64,000 nt of DNA, taken from assembly GCF_000382185.1 (NCBI RefSeq), contig NZ_KB907784.1, forward strand, positions 2,071,633 to 2,135,632, read 5' to 3'. Position numbers and translations under genes: made by a program. Shown one piece after another: positions 30,657 through 40,296 of the stretch (position 1 is the stretch's first letter; each line of letters begins with the position of its first letter). Source of the DNA: Bordetella sp. FB-8. GTDB lineage: Bacteria; Pseudomonadota; Gammaproteobacteria; Burkholderiales; Burkholderiaceae_B. The notes under the pieces are model-generated. The model did not search any database. It had not been told where the DNA came from and worked only from the letters and a program-made list of their open reading frames with translations.

Positions 30657-33110
30657 ATGCTGCGACACGCTCTAGCGCCTCTGTTCGAACCGCAATCCCT
30701 GGTCATCGCGGCCGACCGTGACCTGCCCGTCCTGGCCGTGCTGCTGGCCGAGCGGCGCACGCGCGTCACGGTCGCGGCATGCGCGTTTGGCCAGGTGCCG
30801 GCGTTGCCCGAGTCCTGCCAGGGCCTGGCGGCGGGCGAGCGGCCCGATCTTGCGCTGGTCTGCGTCGCGCCCCGGGTCTTGCCTGAAACCCTGCGGCGCC
30901 TGGCCTTGCTGGCCCCGCGCAGCGCCATCGTCCTGCCTCACGAACTGCCCGATGCCCAGCCCGCCGAGACGCGCGCCCTGTGCGCGGCCTGGGCCAGGCA
31001 GCATGATTGCGCGCTGCTCGGTCCGCATTCTTTCGGTGTGCAGCGCCCGCACAGCTGGCTCAATCTCAGCCAGTATCCAACGCTGGCGCTGGCCGGGCGC
31101 GTGGCGTTGGTGGCGCAGTCGCGCTCAATCGCCGCTGCCGTCATGGATTGGGCCGAGGACGCGCACATCGGCTTTTCCACGGTGGTGTCGCTGGGCGGCG
31201 AAGCCGGTGTCGATCTATCGCAGACGCTGGATTTCCTGGCCGGCGATGCGCGCAGCGATAGCATCGTGCTCTACCTGGAAAACCCAGGCCTTGCGCGCGA
31301 GTTCATGAGCGCCCTGCGCGCCGCGGCCAGCGTCAAGCCCGTCATCGTACTCAAGGCCGGCCACGGCGACGCCGTGTTCGATACCGCGCTGCGGCGCGCC
31401 GGTGCGGTGCGCGTACGCTATTTCATGCAGCTGTTCTCTGCGATGAAGGTGCTGGGCCATGTGCGCCGCCCCAAAGGCGGGCGCGTGGCCCTGCTGTCCA
31501 ACGGCAACGGCCCGCCGCAATTGGCCATGGACCTGATCGGCGCGGACGGCTCGACCCGCTGCGCCGGACTTGCGCCGGGCACGCGCCGTGCCTTGCAGGG
31601 TCTGCTCGAACCCGGCGCAGCCTTGGACAATCCCGTCATCAGTTATGCGCCCCTGACGCCCGAACGCATCCAGGGCATGCTCGACGGCCTGCTGGCCGAT
31701 GCCGGCGTGGACGGTGTATTGGCCCTGCTGGCGCCGGACCCGCTGACCGACATGCACGCGGTGGCCGAGCATCTGGCGCAAATTGCGCCCAAGGCGCGCA
31801 AGCCCGTGATTACCTGCCTGATGGGCGATGCGGCGATGCGGCCGCTACGGCGCATGCTCGACGACGCCGGCACGCCGGCCTTTCGCACGCCCGAGACGGC
31901 AATGGATGCCTTCGGCGTGCTGGCCTCCTACAACTACAACCAGCAACTGCTGCAACAGACCCAGCCCCTGGAGTCGCCCGCGCTGCCGCCCGACATCGCC
32001 GGCGCGCGCGCCGTGATCGCGGACGCCAGGGCGGACGGCCGGCTGGAGTTGAGCGCGGCTCAGGCGCAGTGGCTGCTCGATGCCTTCCAGGTGCCGCTGC
32101 CGGTTCTGTCCGGCGATGTGGCGCGTGCTGCGGCCGAGTCTCGTCCGGTGTCGGTGCGCGTGACGCGCGACAGCCGGTTCGGACCCGTGGTGCGCTTCGG
32201 TGCGAGCGGCCCCGAGGCCGATTTGCCGGACTGGGGTGGCAGCATGGAATTGCCGCCGCTCAACGGCTATCTGGCGCGCCAGATGCTCGAGCGCAGCCGC
32301 CTGTGGCGCAGCGTGATCGCCCCCGAAGTGGAAGTCGGCGTCATCGAGGCGCTGCAGCATGCGCTGGTGCAGGTGTCCGAGCTGATCTGCGAGCTGCCCG
32401 ACATTGAGATGCTGCAGATCGATCCGCTCTATATCGGCGCGACGCATTTGCACGCAGGCGGCTTGCGCATGCGGATTACGCGCGAGGCGGCCGGCTCGCC
32501 GCAGCTGAGCGGCTATCTGCACATGGCCATCCATCCGTATCCCACGCGCCTGGTTCAGGTGCGGCGCATGGACGACGGCATGCCCTGGGTCATCCGGCCC
32601 ATACGCCCGGAGGATGGCGAATCGCTGCAGGCCTTTATCCGGGGGCTGTCGGAGCGCTCGCGCTATATGCGCTTTGTGTCCATGATGCGCGAACTGACGC
32701 CGCGCATGCTGACGCGCTACACGCAGATCGACTACCACCGCGAACTGGCGCTGGTGGCGTGCACGCTGGTGCCCAATCCGGAGCATCGCGGCCACCCGCG
32801 CGAGGTCATCATCGGGTTCGTGCACTACCTGCGCAATCCCGACGGCCGCGGTGCGGAGTATGCGCTGGTGATCGGCGACGATTGGCAAAAGCGGCATCTG
32901 GGCGGTCAATTGATGCAGGCCTTGATCGCCGAGGCCCGGGATCAGGGGCTGGAATACATCGAAGGCCTGATCCTGTCGGCGAACCGGCCCATGTTGACGC
33001 TCATGACGCGTCTGGGCTTTGTCAACGACGCCGACCCGGAAGACCCGACGATGCGCCGGGTTTGGCTGGACTTGAAGCGGGCCGCCGCGCCGGACGCTAT
33101 CAGCCGATGA
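30657..33110 (+). CDS. Pat-like protein: acyl-CoA synthetase-type domains plus GNAT acetyltransferase
   Basis: Resembles the protein lysine acetyltransferases (Pat/YfiQ) that silence acetyl-CoA synthetase. 817 residues from MLRHALAPLFEPQSLVI; an earlier ATG (30567) lies upstream of promoter-like AT-rich DNA and is less likely. Order: degenerate CoA-binding domain (1-125), succinyl-CoA ligase-like domains (about 130-440; ALLSNGNGPPQLAMDLI), a shortened ATP-grasp remnant (~461-605; FGPVVRFGASGPEADLP), then a GNAT domain from 641 (MPWVIRPIRPEDGESL) with acetyl-CoA loop WQKRHLGGQLMQALIAEA. The lysine motif of the ATP-grasp fold is not seen. Its 3' end overlaps the convergent esterase by 11 bases. 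Confidence 0.87.
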   Translation: MLRHALAPLFEPQSLVIAADRDLPVLAVLLAERRTRVTVAACAFGQVPALPESCQGLAAGERPDLALVCVAPRVLPETLRRLALLAPRSAIVLPHELPDAQPAETRALCAAWARQHDCALLGPHSFGVQRPHSWLNLSQYPTLALAGRVALVAQSRSIAAAVMDWAEDAHIGFSTVVSLGGEAGVDLSQTLDFLAGDARSDSIVLYLENPGLAREFMSALRAAASVKPVIVLKAGHGDAVFDTALRRAGAVRVRYFMQLFSAMKVLGHVRRPKGGRVALLSNGNGPPQLAMDLIGADGSTRCAGLAPGTRRALQGLLEPGAALDNPVISYAPLTPERIQGMLDGLLADAGVDGVLALLAPDPLTDMHAVAEHLAQIAPKARKPVITCLMGDAAMRPLRRMLDDAGTPAFRTPETAMDAFGVLASYNYNQQLLQQTQPLESPALPPDIAGARAVIADARADGRLELSAAQAQWLLDAFQVPLPVLSGDVARAAAESRPVSVRVTRDSRFGPVVRFGASGPEADLPDWGGSMELPPLNGYLARQMLERSRLWRSVIAPEVEVGVIEALQHALVQVSELICELPDIEMLQIDPLYIGATHLHAGGLRMRITREAAGSPQLSGYLHMAIHPYPTRLVQVRRMDDGMPWVIRPIRPEDGESLQAFIRGLSERSRYMRFVSMMRELTPRMLTRYTQIDYHRELALVACTLVPNPEHRGHPREVIIGFVHYLRNPDGRGAEYALVIGDDWQKRHLGGQLMQALIAEARDQGLEYIEGLILSANRPMLTLMTRLGFVNDADPEDPTMRRVWLDLKRAAAPDAISR

Positions 33111-33771
33111 CCGCTTGCAGGAAGCCGCGGATATCGTCGATTTCCTGCGGGCAGACCGCGTGCGGCATGGGGTAGGTATGCCAGCGCACGTCGTATCCCA
33201 GCGCCTGCAGCGTGTCGCGCGAGGCTTCGGCGCGGGGTAGGACCACGACCGGATCGAAGATGCCATGGGCCAGGAAGATCGGCGTGCTGGCGTTGGCCGG
33301 ATGGCGTTCTGCCTGGGCCAGATCGATGAGCGGCAGGTAGCCCGACAGGCCCATCATGCCGGCCAGTTTTTCCGGCAGACGCAGGCCCGTGTGCAGGGTC
33401 ATGGCGCAGCCCTGCGAGAAGCCGGCGAGCACGATGTTCGAGGTGGGGATGCCGCGCGTGTTTTCGCGGGAAATCAGGGCACGTATGGCCTGCTCGCTGG
33501 CGCGGATGCCCTGGGCATCTTCGCGGCGCACCAGGTCCATGACCAGGATGTCGTACCAGGATCGCATGGCCATGCCGCCATTGATGGTCACGGGCTGCAC
33601 GGGGGCGTTGGGGAAGACGAAGCGGGTGGCCTTTTTCAAACCTTGGGCGACTTCAGGGGCGATGGGGGCGAAGTCGTTGGCGTCGGCACCCAGGCCGTGC
33701 AGCCAGATGACGGCGTGTGTGGAGTTCGGCGCGGTTTCGATTTCCAGACAGTCTAGAAGGGAGGCGGTCAT
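33100..33771 (-). CDS. Carboxylesterase/phospholipase-family alpha/beta hydrolase
   Basis: 223 residues. Catalytic triad is readable: nucleophile in GFSQGCAM (~116), aspartate in GIFDPVV (~170), histidine in PMPHAVCP (~203). HGLGADANDF near residue 26 forms the oxyanion region. Matches the bacterial acyl-protein thioesterase/EstB family; substrate unknown. Convergent with the Pat-like gene. Confidence 0.93.
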   Translation of the reverse strand: MTASLLDCLEIETAPNSTHAVIWLHGLGADANDFAPIAPEVAQGLKKATRFVFPNAPVQPVTINGGMAMRSWYDILVMDLVRREDAQGIRASEQAIRALISRENTRGIPTSNIVLAGFSQGCAMTLHTGLRLPEKLAGMMGLSGYLPLIDLAQAERHPANASTPIFLAHGIFDPVVVLPRAEASRDTLQALGYDVRWHTYPMPHAVCPQEIDDIRGFLQAVIG

Positions 33772-33873
33772 GTGGGCTGTTTCGCGTTTCGGATTTTCAA
33801 GGGTTCTTTAGTCGACACCGGCACCCGGTGATGCACATTTTTGGCTTGCATCGAACCTTTTTCATGAGCGGCG

Positions 33874-34431
33874 TCACGCCAGGTCTTTCAGCGCCTGAAA
33901 GAGCGCGCGGTATTGCTTGCGTTGCGGATCCTGGCCCTGCTGCAGGGCGGCGTTGGCCTGGGCTTCCTTTCGCGCGGCGCGGATGAGGGCGCGCAGGTGC
34001 TGGATGTCGGCGCCGGGGTGGTCCTGCAGCAGTTCGGTCAGCGCATCGTCGTCCACGAGCAGGCGGTCCCGCAGGGTTTCCAGGCGGTGCATGGCGGCGG
34101 TGGCCTCGCGCGAGCCGTTCTTCCATACGTCCAGCTGGGCGCGGATTTCTTCGGCGGGGGCGTGGCGCATCAGCTTGCCGACGAAATGCACCTGGCGACG
34201 GCGGCCGCCGTGGCTGGTGATGCGCTGCGCTTGGCGTATGGCCTCGTACAGTCGCTCGGCCAGCGGCAGCTGCTTGAGACGTTCGGGCGAGAGTTCCACC
34301 AGCTCCTTGCCCAGGTCGAGCAGGGCGTGCATGTCCCGCTTGACTTGAGACTTGCTGGGCGGCCGGTCGTCGTAGTCTTCGTCTTCAATTCCGGCGGGAA
34401 GGTCGGACTCGTGGGGGCGCTCGGCGTGCAT
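33874..34431 (-). CDS. darP: Ribosome biogenesis protein DarP (YjgA, DUF615)
   Basis: Small protein associated with late 50S subunit assembly. 185 residues from [14 protein letters not shown] (34431). Signature stretches are [20 protein letters not shown] (~27), [15 protein letters not shown] (~75) and FQALKDLA at the end. Charged, soluble, no signal. Divergent from pmbA with 55 bases between starts, an arrangement common in proteobacteria. The frame extends upstream into pmbA but the start used here is the family start. Confidence 0.94.
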   Translation of the reverse strand: MHAERPHESDLPAGIEDEDYDDRPPSKSQVKRDMHALLDLGKELVELSPERLKQLPLAERLYEAIRQAQRITSHGGRRRQVHFVGKLMRHAPAEEIRAQLDVWKNGSREATAAMHRLETLRDRLLVDDDALTELLQDHPGADIQHLRALIRAARKEAQANAALQQGQDPQRKQYRALFQALKDLA

Positions 34432-34486
34432 GGCAAGTCGGAAAGATGAAAGGGCTATGATAACCGCCTCAGCAAAGTGGACAGCA

Positions 34487-35851
34487 ATGGTCAATTCCTC
34501 TTCTTCCCTGCCGGTGGCCGCCAATCAGGCGCGCTTTAGTGAACTCGTCGAGAAGGTGCTGGCTTACGCGCGCAAGGCGGGCGCCAGCGACGCCGTGGCC
34601 GAGGTTTCCGAAAGCCTGGGGCTGTCGGTCTCGGTGCGCAACAACGATATCGAGACCGTCGAGCAGACGCGGGACCGCTCGCTCGATCTCACCGTCTACG
34701 CGGGGCAGAGCCGCGGCTCGGCTTCTACCTCCGATTTTTCCGACGAAGCCTTGCGCCAGACGGTCGAGGCGGCCTGGCACATCGCCCGCCATACCGCGGC
34801 CGACCCGGCCGCCGGCTTGCCGGATGCCCAGATGCTGGCTACCGATCACCGCGACCTGGCTCTGCACTATGCCTGGCCCATCGGCACCGAAGAGGCCGCC
34901 GAGCTGGCGCTGCGCGCCGAGCGCGCTTCGCGCGCGATCGATTCGCGTATCACCAATACCGACGGCGCTTCGGTGGGCGCCTTCGAAGGCCAGTTCGTCA
35001 TGGGCAATACGCGCGGCTTCCTGGGCGGCTATCCGTATTCGCGTCACAGTCTATCGGTTGCGCCCATCGCCGGGCGCGGCAACGGCATGCAGCGCGACTA
35101 CTGGTACACGTCCGAGCGCGACGCGGCGCTGCTGGCCTCGCCCGAGGCCATCGGACGCTACGCCGCCGAGCGCACCTTGTCGCGCCTGTCGGCCCGCCGC
35201 ATCGCCACCGGCAAGGTGCCGGTGCTGTTCGAAGCCCCACTGGCCCTGGGCCTGCTGGGCGCGTTCACCCAAGCCGCCAGCGGCGGCGCGCTTTATCGCA
35301 AGGCCAGCTTCCTGGTCGACGCGCTGGGCAAGCCGGTGTTTGCCAGCCACATCGACGTGGCCGAGGATCCGCACGTGCCGGGTGGCCTGGGCAGCTCGCC
35401 CTTCGACGACGAAGGCGTGCGCACGCAGGCCCGCCAGGTAGTCGCTGGCGGCACGCTGGAAGGCTATTTCCTTTCCACCTACACGGCGCGCAAGCTGGGC
35501 ATGGTCACCACCGGCAACGCGGGCGGCTCGCATAATCTGTCGCTTACCTCCAGGCTCACCCGCAAGGGCGACGATTTCGAGGCCATGCTGCGCAAGCTGG
35601 GCACGGGGCTGCTGGTTACCGAGCTGATCGGCCAGGGCGTGAACTACGTCACGGGCGACTATTCGCGCGGCGCCTTCGGCTATTGGGTCGAGAATGGCCG
35701 CATCCAGCATGCCGTGCAGGAAATCACCATCGCCGGCAATCTGGCCGATATGTTCCGCGGCATCGTCGCGGTGGGTGCGGACACGATCACCCGCGGCACC
35801 AAGACCACCGGCTCCATCCTGATCGAGCAAATGTCGATCGCGGGGACCTGA
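34487..35851 (+). CDS. pmbA: Metalloprotease PmbA/TldE
   Basis: Partner of TldD in the heterodimeric protease that matures peptides such as microcins and degrades CcdA. 454 residues from [17 protein letters not shown]. Typical motifs are [15 protein letters not shown] (~77), [15 protein letters not shown], and [12 protein letters not shown] (~344). [20 protein letters not shown] (~400) is a classic TldD/PmbA ending. As in other TldE subunits, the HExxxH zinc motif of TldD is absent. Divergent from darP. Confidence 0.95.
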   Translation: MVNSSSSLPVAANQARFSELVEKVLAYARKAGASDAVAEVSESLGLSVSVRNNDIETVEQTRDRSLDLTVYAGQSRGSASTSDFSDEALRQTVEAAWHIARHTAADPAAGLPDAQMLATDHRDLALHYAWPIGTEEAAELALRAERASRAIDSRITNTDGASVGAFEGQFVMGNTRGFLGGYPYSRHSLSVAPIAGRGNGMQRDYWYTSERDAALLASPEAIGRYAAERTLSRLSARRIATGKVPVLFEAPLALGLLGAFTQAASGGALYRKASFLVDALGKPVFASHIDVAEDPHVPGGLGSSPFDDEGVRTQARQVVAGGTLEGYFLSTYTARKLGMVTTGNAGGSHNLSLTSRLTRKGDDFEAMLRKLGTGLLVTELIGQGVNYVTGDYSRGAFGYWVENGRIQHAVQEITIAGNLADMFRGIVAVGADTITRGTKTTGSILIEQMSIAGT

Positions 35852-35910
35852 CCTCTGTCCGTCATTCGGCCCTCGGGCCGTCCAGCAACGCGCTTCGGGA
35901 GATCAAAAGC

Positions 35911-37014
35911 ATGCAACGTCGATCCTTCTTGAAGGGGGCTGGCCTGGGTGCCGCGGCGGGCGGTGCCGCCCTTGCCGTCCCGGCGCTGGCCGCCGATGCG
36001 CCGTCCTTCAAATGGCGTCTGGCTTCGGCCTTCACCGACAGGCAGAACGTGCTGTTCGAGGCCGCCGGCGTGTTTGCCGACTACGTCTCCGATGCCACGG
36101 ACGGCCGCTTCGTCATCAGGCCCGCGTCGGCCAGCGAGAAGGCGCCGGCCTCGGGCGTGCTCGAGGCCGTGCAGAAGGGCCAAGCTGAAATGGGCCATGC
36201 CGTGTCCTCCTTGTACCAGGGCATCAGTCCGGCGTTCTGTTTCGATGCGGCCGTCCCCTTCGGCCTGACGACCCGGCAGATGAACGCCTGGATGTTCGAG
36301 GGCGACGGGCTTGCGCTCACGCGCGACTTGTTCAAAGACCATGGCATCGTCAATTTCCCCCTGGGCAATACCGGCGCGCACATGGGCGGCTGGTACAGGA
36401 ACGAGATCAAGTCCATCGAGGCGTTCAAGGGCCTGAAGATCCAGGCAACGGGCCTGCTTGGAACCTTGCTGGCGGCCATGGGCGCATCGCCGCAGTCCCT
36501 GGCGGCGGCCGATGTGCCGGCCGCGCTCGACGCCGGCAAGCTGGATGCCGTGCCGGGCGCCGGCACGCCGTACGACGACGACAAGCAGGGCGCACCCAAG
36601 TCAGCCGGTTTCTACTACTACCCCGGCTGGTGGGCGGGCGGCACGCAGGCCTCGCTGTATATCGGCGCCAAGGCCTGGGACAGTCTGCCCAGGCCCTATC
36701 AGGCGGTGGTCAAGGCGGCCAGTTGCGCGGTGCACCTGGACGTGACCGCGCGCTACGATGCCCGCAATGCGGTGGCCCTGCGCCGCCTGGTGGCGGGTGG
36801 CGCCCAGTTGCGCGCCTTCCCGCGCTCGGTGCTGGATGCCGCCTGGGACGCGTCATCGACCTGGTATGCCGATATGTCGGGCAAGGATTCGAAGTTCAAG
36901 GTGCTTTACGACAGTTGCATGGCCACGCGGGGCGACATGGTGTCCTGGTTCAAGGTGGCCGAGGGAGCCTACGAGCAGTACCTGGCCTCGACACTGGTGT
37001 TCAAACAAAGCTGA
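35911..37014 (+). CDS. TRAP transporter solute-binding protein without adjacent permease
   Basis: 367 residues from MQRRSFLKGAGLG. A clear twin-arginine signal (RRSFLKGAG) predicts folded export by Tat. The body is DctP family of the alpha-keto acid (TakP-like) branch: QKGQAEMGHAVSSLY (~90), GGWYRNEIKSIEAFKGLKIQ (~160), PGAGTPYDDDKQG (~212), FYYYPGWWAGGTQASLYIG (~233). No DctQ or DctM lies on either side; the fused permease at the left edge is 35 kb away and has its own binding protein. Downstream is the ribosomal rplM-rpsI unit, which has its own promoter. Confidence 0.9.
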   Translation: MQRRSFLKGAGLGAAAGGAALAVPALAADAPSFKWRLASAFTDRQNVLFEAAGVFADYVSDATDGRFVIRPASASEKAPASGVLEAVQKGQAEMGHAVSSLYQGISPAFCFDAAVPFGLTTRQMNAWMFEGDGLALTRDLFKDHGIVNFPLGNTGAHMGGWYRNEIKSIEAFKGLKIQATGLLGTLLAAMGASPQSLAAADVPAALDAGKLDAVPGAGTPYDDDKQGAPKSAGFYYYPGWWAGGTQASLYIGAKAWDSLPRPYQAVVKAASCAVHLDVTARYDARNAVALRRLVAGGAQLRAFPRSVLDAAWDASSTWYADMSGKDSKFKVLYDSCMATRGDMVSWFKVAEGAYEQYLASTLVFKQS

Positions 37015-37062
37015 GGCTTGCAGCCCGATCGAGTCGGTCTCGGGTCCTTTCGGACGGCTGGC

Positions 37063-37091
37063 TTGCGCAAAAATTGCCCAGATGCTATAGT
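37063..37091 (+). promoter_or_regulatory. Sigma-70 promoter of rplM-rpsI
   Basis: TTGCGC (37063-37068), a 17-base spacer, and TATAGT (37086-37091), near-ideal for a housekeeping promoter. It leaves a leader of about 110 bases before rplM, where autoregulation of the L13-S9 operon usually acts. Confidence 0.75.
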
Positions 37092-37209
37092 TTTGGGCTC
37101 TTTCCCATTTTTAAGCACGGGCGGGTAACAACGCTTAGGCTGCGGATCGAGAGAGAACCCGGCGAGCAGGCCGTTCTGCCTGTCGGAACAATGAAAATTA
37201 GGAACCATC

Positions 37210-37638
37210 ATGAAGACCTTTGTGGCCAAGCCGCATGAAGTCCAACGTGACTGGTTTGTGATCGACGCCAAGGGCAAAGTCCTCGGTCGTGTGGCCAGCG
37301 AAGTCGCACGCCGCCTGCGTGGCAAGCACAAACCCGAATTCACGCCGCACGTTGACACCGGTGATTACATCATCATCGTCAACGCTGCCGATATCGTCGT
37401 TACCGGCAACAAGTCGGAAGACAAGAAGTACTTCCGTCACACCACGTATCCGGGCGGTATCCGCGAAACCAATTTCCGGAAGATGCAAGAGCGTTTTCCT
37501 GGCCGCGCCATCCAGAAGGCCGTCAAGGGCATGCTGCCCAAGGGTCCCCTGGGCTACGCGATGATCAAGAAGCTGAAGGTGTACGCTGGTGCCGAGCATC
37601 CGCATACCGCGCAGCAGCCCAAGCCGCTGGAAATCTAA
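37210..37638 (+). CDS. rplM: 50S ribosomal protein L13
   Basis: Early-assembling 23S rRNA-binding protein. 142 residues, starting [20 protein letters not shown]. Family signature [20 protein letters not shown] is readable in parts near 96. Followed 9 bases later by rpsI. Confidence 0.99.
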   Translation: MKTFVAKPHEVQRDWFVIDAKGKVLGRVASEVARRLRGKHKPEFTPHVDTGDYIIIVNAADIVVTGNKSEDKKYFRHTTYPGGIRETNFRKMQERFPGRAIQKAVKGMLPKGPLGYAMIKKLKVYAGAEHPHTAQQPKPLEI

Positions 37639-37647
37639 GGACACGCC

Positions 37648-38040
37648 ATGATCGGTAACTGGAACTACGGAACCGGCCGTCGCAAGACCTCGGTGGCTCG
37701 CGTTTTCATCAAGAAGGGCACGGGCAACATCATTGTCAACGGCAAGCCCGTCGACGAATTCTTCGCCCGTGAAACCGGCCGTATGATCGTGCGCCAGCCG
37801 CTCGAACTGACCGGCCACGTCGAATCGTTCGACATCAAGGTCAATGTGCGCGGCGGCGGTGAAACCGGCCAGGCCGGCGCCATTCGCCACGGGATCACCC
37901 GCGCCCTGATCGACTACGACGCGGCGCTCAAGCCCTCGCTGTCGCAAGCCGGCTTCGTCACCCGCGATGCCCGCGAAGTCGAGCGCAAGAAGGTCGGTCT
38001 GCGCAAGGCCCGCCGTCGCAAGCAGTTCAGCAAGCGCTAA
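37648..38040 (+). CDS. rpsI: 30S ribosomal protein S9
   Basis: 130 residues. N-terminal [17 protein letters not shown] and the conserved [14 protein letters not shown] (~72). The basic C-terminus [18 protein letters not shown] reaches the P-site tRNA. Co-transcribed with rplM and followed by a strong terminator. Confidence 0.99.
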   Translation: MIGNWNYGTGRRKTSVARVFIKKGTGNIIVNGKPVDEFFARETGRMIVRQPLELTGHVESFDIKVNVRGGGETGQAGAIRHGITRALIDYDAALKPSLSQAGFVTRDAREVERKKVGLRKARRRKQFSKR

Positions 38041-38054
38041 TCGCCTGCGTACTC

Positions 38055-38094
38055 CAAAAAAGCCGCCCTGCTCGCGCAGGGGCGGCTTTTTTTT
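38055..38094 (+). terminator. Intrinsic terminator after rpsI
   Basis: GC-rich stem AGCCGCCCTG / CAGGGGCGGCT with one bulged G, preceded by A-run and followed by eight Ts (38087-38094). Confidence 0.93.
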
Positions 38095-38280
38095 CGGGTC
38101 TGCCGCGAACGCCGGCCTCAAACAAGGCTGGGGGCGTGTGTGCGCAACCCAAATCGGTCACGCCGCCGTTCGAAGGCTTGGGGCGATAAAATAGCGTTTT
38201 GCGCGGTACTGGTACGGGGCCTTTTAGTGTCGGCAGGCCCTGGATCGCTGGCTGAACCCCTTTTTTTCATAGAACACACC

Positions 38281-39345
38281 ATGGCATCGAAGATCAAAGT
38301 CGGCATCGTCGGCGGCACCGGCTACACCGGGGTGGAGCTGCTGCGCCTGCTGTCGCAGCACGCGCAGGTCGAACTCACCGCCATCACCTCCCGCAAGGAA
38401 GACGGCATGCCGGTCGCCGACATGTATCCCAATCTGCGCGGCCGCGTCGGGCTGGCCTTTTCCACGCCCGAGAAGGCCAGGCTGGCCGATTGCGATGTCG
38501 TCTTCTTCGCTACCCCGCATGGCGTGGCCATGGCCCAGGCCAAGGAACTGCTGGCTGCCGCCACCCGGATCATCGACCTGGCCGCCGACTTTCGCCTGCA
38601 GGACACGGCAGTCTTCGAGCGCTGGTACAAGATGCCGCACAGCTGCCCGGACATCCTGGCCGAAGCCGCCTACGGTCTGGTCGAACTCAACCGCGATGCC
38701 GTCGCCCGGGCCCGCGTCATCGGTAACCCCGGCTGCTATCCCACCACGGTCATCCTGGGCCTGGCCCCGCTTATCGAAGGCGGCAAGAAGCTGGTCGACA
38801 CCCGGACCCTGATCGCCGACTGCAAGTCCGGCGTCTCCGGCGCCGGCCGCAAGGCCGAAGTGGGCTCGCTCTTTTCCGAGGCTTCCGACAACTTTAAGGC
38901 CTACGGCGTAGCCGGCCATCGGCATTCGCCCGAAATTCTCGCCCAACTCGAAAAGCTGGCCGGCGGCCCGGTGCCCCTGACCTTCGTGCCGCACCTGGTG
39001 CCCATGATCCGGGGCATGTTCTCGACCCTCTACGCCCGCATTCTGCCCGAGGCGCGCGACACCGATTTCCAGAAGCTGTTCGAAGAGCGCTACGCCAACG
39101 AGCATTTCATCGATGTCATGCCGGCCGGCAGCCTGCCCGAAACCCGTTCGGTGCGCGCGTCCAACACGCTGCGCATCGCGGTGCAGCGCCCTGAGCAGGG
39201 CGGCCGGCCCGGCGACCAGCTCATCATCCTGGTTGTGCAGGACAACCTGGTCAAGGGCGCCGCCGGTCAGGCCGTGCAGAACATGAACCTCATGTTCGGC
39301 CTGCCCGAATCGACCGGCCTGGACCAGGTCGCTATTTTGCCGTAA
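38281..39345 (+). CDS. argC: N-acetyl-gamma-glutamyl-phosphate reductase
   Basis: Third step of arginine synthesis; NADPH-dependent. 354 residues from [20 protein letters not shown], a Rossmann start. The catalytic cysteine is in [16 protein letters not shown] (~152), with the proton-shuttling histidine in [11 protein letters not shown] (~217). A longer frame upstream to 38140 overlaps the promoter and is not used. Confidence 0.97.
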   Translation: MASKIKVGIVGGTGYTGVELLRLLSQHAQVELTAITSRKEDGMPVADMYPNLRGRVGLAFSTPEKARLADCDVVFFATPHGVAMAQAKELLAAATRIIDLAADFRLQDTAVFERWYKMPHSCPDILAEAAYGLVELNRDAVARARVIGNPGCYPTTVILGLAPLIEGGKKLVDTRTLIADCKSGVSGAGRKAEVGSLFSEASDNFKAYGVAGHRHSPEILAQLEKLAGGPVPLTFVPHLVPMIRGMFSTLYARILPEARDTDFQKLFEERYANEHFIDVMPAGSLPETRSVRASNTLRIAVQRPEQGGRPGDQLIILVVQDNLVKGAAGQAVQNMNLMFGLPESTGLDQVAILP

Positions 39346-39467
39346 GGGTTATCACCGTCCGGGCCCGGGGGCCTGGGTTATAGTGAAACCATCCCGGGCG
39401 ATTCGTCCGCCTGTTTTTACCGCACAGTATTGCGCCGAGACGCATGACGCCCGGCCAGGAGCGCATC

Positions 39468-39839
39468 ATGAACGCCGTTACCGAAACCGTCGACTTGCAG
39501 GCCCCGCCGCCGGCCCCCCTCATTTTCACCGATTCGGCCGCAGCCAAGGTCAAGGACCTGCTGCTCGAAGAAGGCAACGCCGAATTGAAGCTGCGCGTGT
39601 TCGTGCAGGGCGGGGGCTGCTCGGGCTTCCAGTACGGCTTCACCTTCGACGAAACCGTCAACGAAGACGATACCGTCCTGGACAAGGAAGGCGTGCAGTT
39701 GCTGGTCGATCCCATGAGCTTTCAGTACCTGGTCGGCGCCGAGATCGACTACAAGGAAGACATCGAAGGCTCCCAGTTCGTCATCCGCAACCCGAATGCC
39801 ACCACCACCTGCGGCTGCGGCTCGTCGTTCTCGGTCTAA
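39468..39839 (+). CDS. erpA: Iron-sulfur cluster insertion protein ErpA
   Basis: A-type carrier that delivers [4Fe-4S] clusters to apo-enzymes. 123 residues from [17 protein letters not shown], chosen because AGGAG lies 6 bases upstream; an ATG 8 codons earlier lacks a site. The three cluster cysteines are in [11 protein letters not shown] (~51) and CGCGSSFSV at the end. Confidence 0.97.
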   Translation: MNAVTETVDLQAPPPAPLIFTDSAAAKVKDLLLEEGNAELKLRVFVQGGGCSGFQYGFTFDETVNEDDTVLDKEGVQLLVDPMSFQYLVGAEIDYKEDIEGSQFVIRNPNATTTCGCGSSFSV

Positions 39840-40296
39840 GGCGCCCGAAAGCGCCTACAAGGCAAGCAAGAAAGCCCCGCGCATCCGCGCGGGTTTTTTT
39901 TGGGGCGTGGCCCGCAGAAGGGGATGCCCTCAATGGCTTCGCACTATGCAGAAATGCGCATTCGCGTCGTTTCAAAGCGACAAGACGCCCAGGCGCCGCA
40001 TTCCTATACTTGAAAGCCCCGCGTCACGCGCCAGACGGGTTCGTACCCCGGCAAGGGCGTGAAATTCCAGCACCCGGATGGGGCGCGGGATTAAGATGGA
40101 CTCATCGTTTTTACCTATGCAGAAAAAACCCCATCGTAGGTAAACTTTCGCCCTGTCTCGGGTGAAACCGGCGACCGGTTTTGGGTAAACCATCGATCTA
40201 CCATGGGTAAACTTTCGATGGGGCGCACCGCTTTCCCGGTGCGAAGGGAACTCGAGCTTGTAGTGCACTACGCATGTCCAATCAGGAGATAAGAGA
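39840..40296. other. Long leader/spacer before the ABC transporter operon
   Basis: 457 bases without a credible gene. Starts with the erpA terminator. From 40129 it carries a repeat cluster: GGTAAACTTTCG twice (40139-40150, 40206-40217), a third GGTAAAC (40184-40190), and the complementary pair CCCCATCG (40129-40136) / CGATGGGG (40216-40223). A CACCG-CTTTCC-CGGTG hairpin follows at 40226. These look like regulator sites or a structured leader for the livK-like gene. Confidence 0.6.
39876..39901 (+). terminator. Intrinsic terminator after erpA
   Basis: Stem CCCGCGC (39876-39882) / GCGCGGG (39887-39893), loop ATCC, then eight Ts. Confidence 0.95.
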
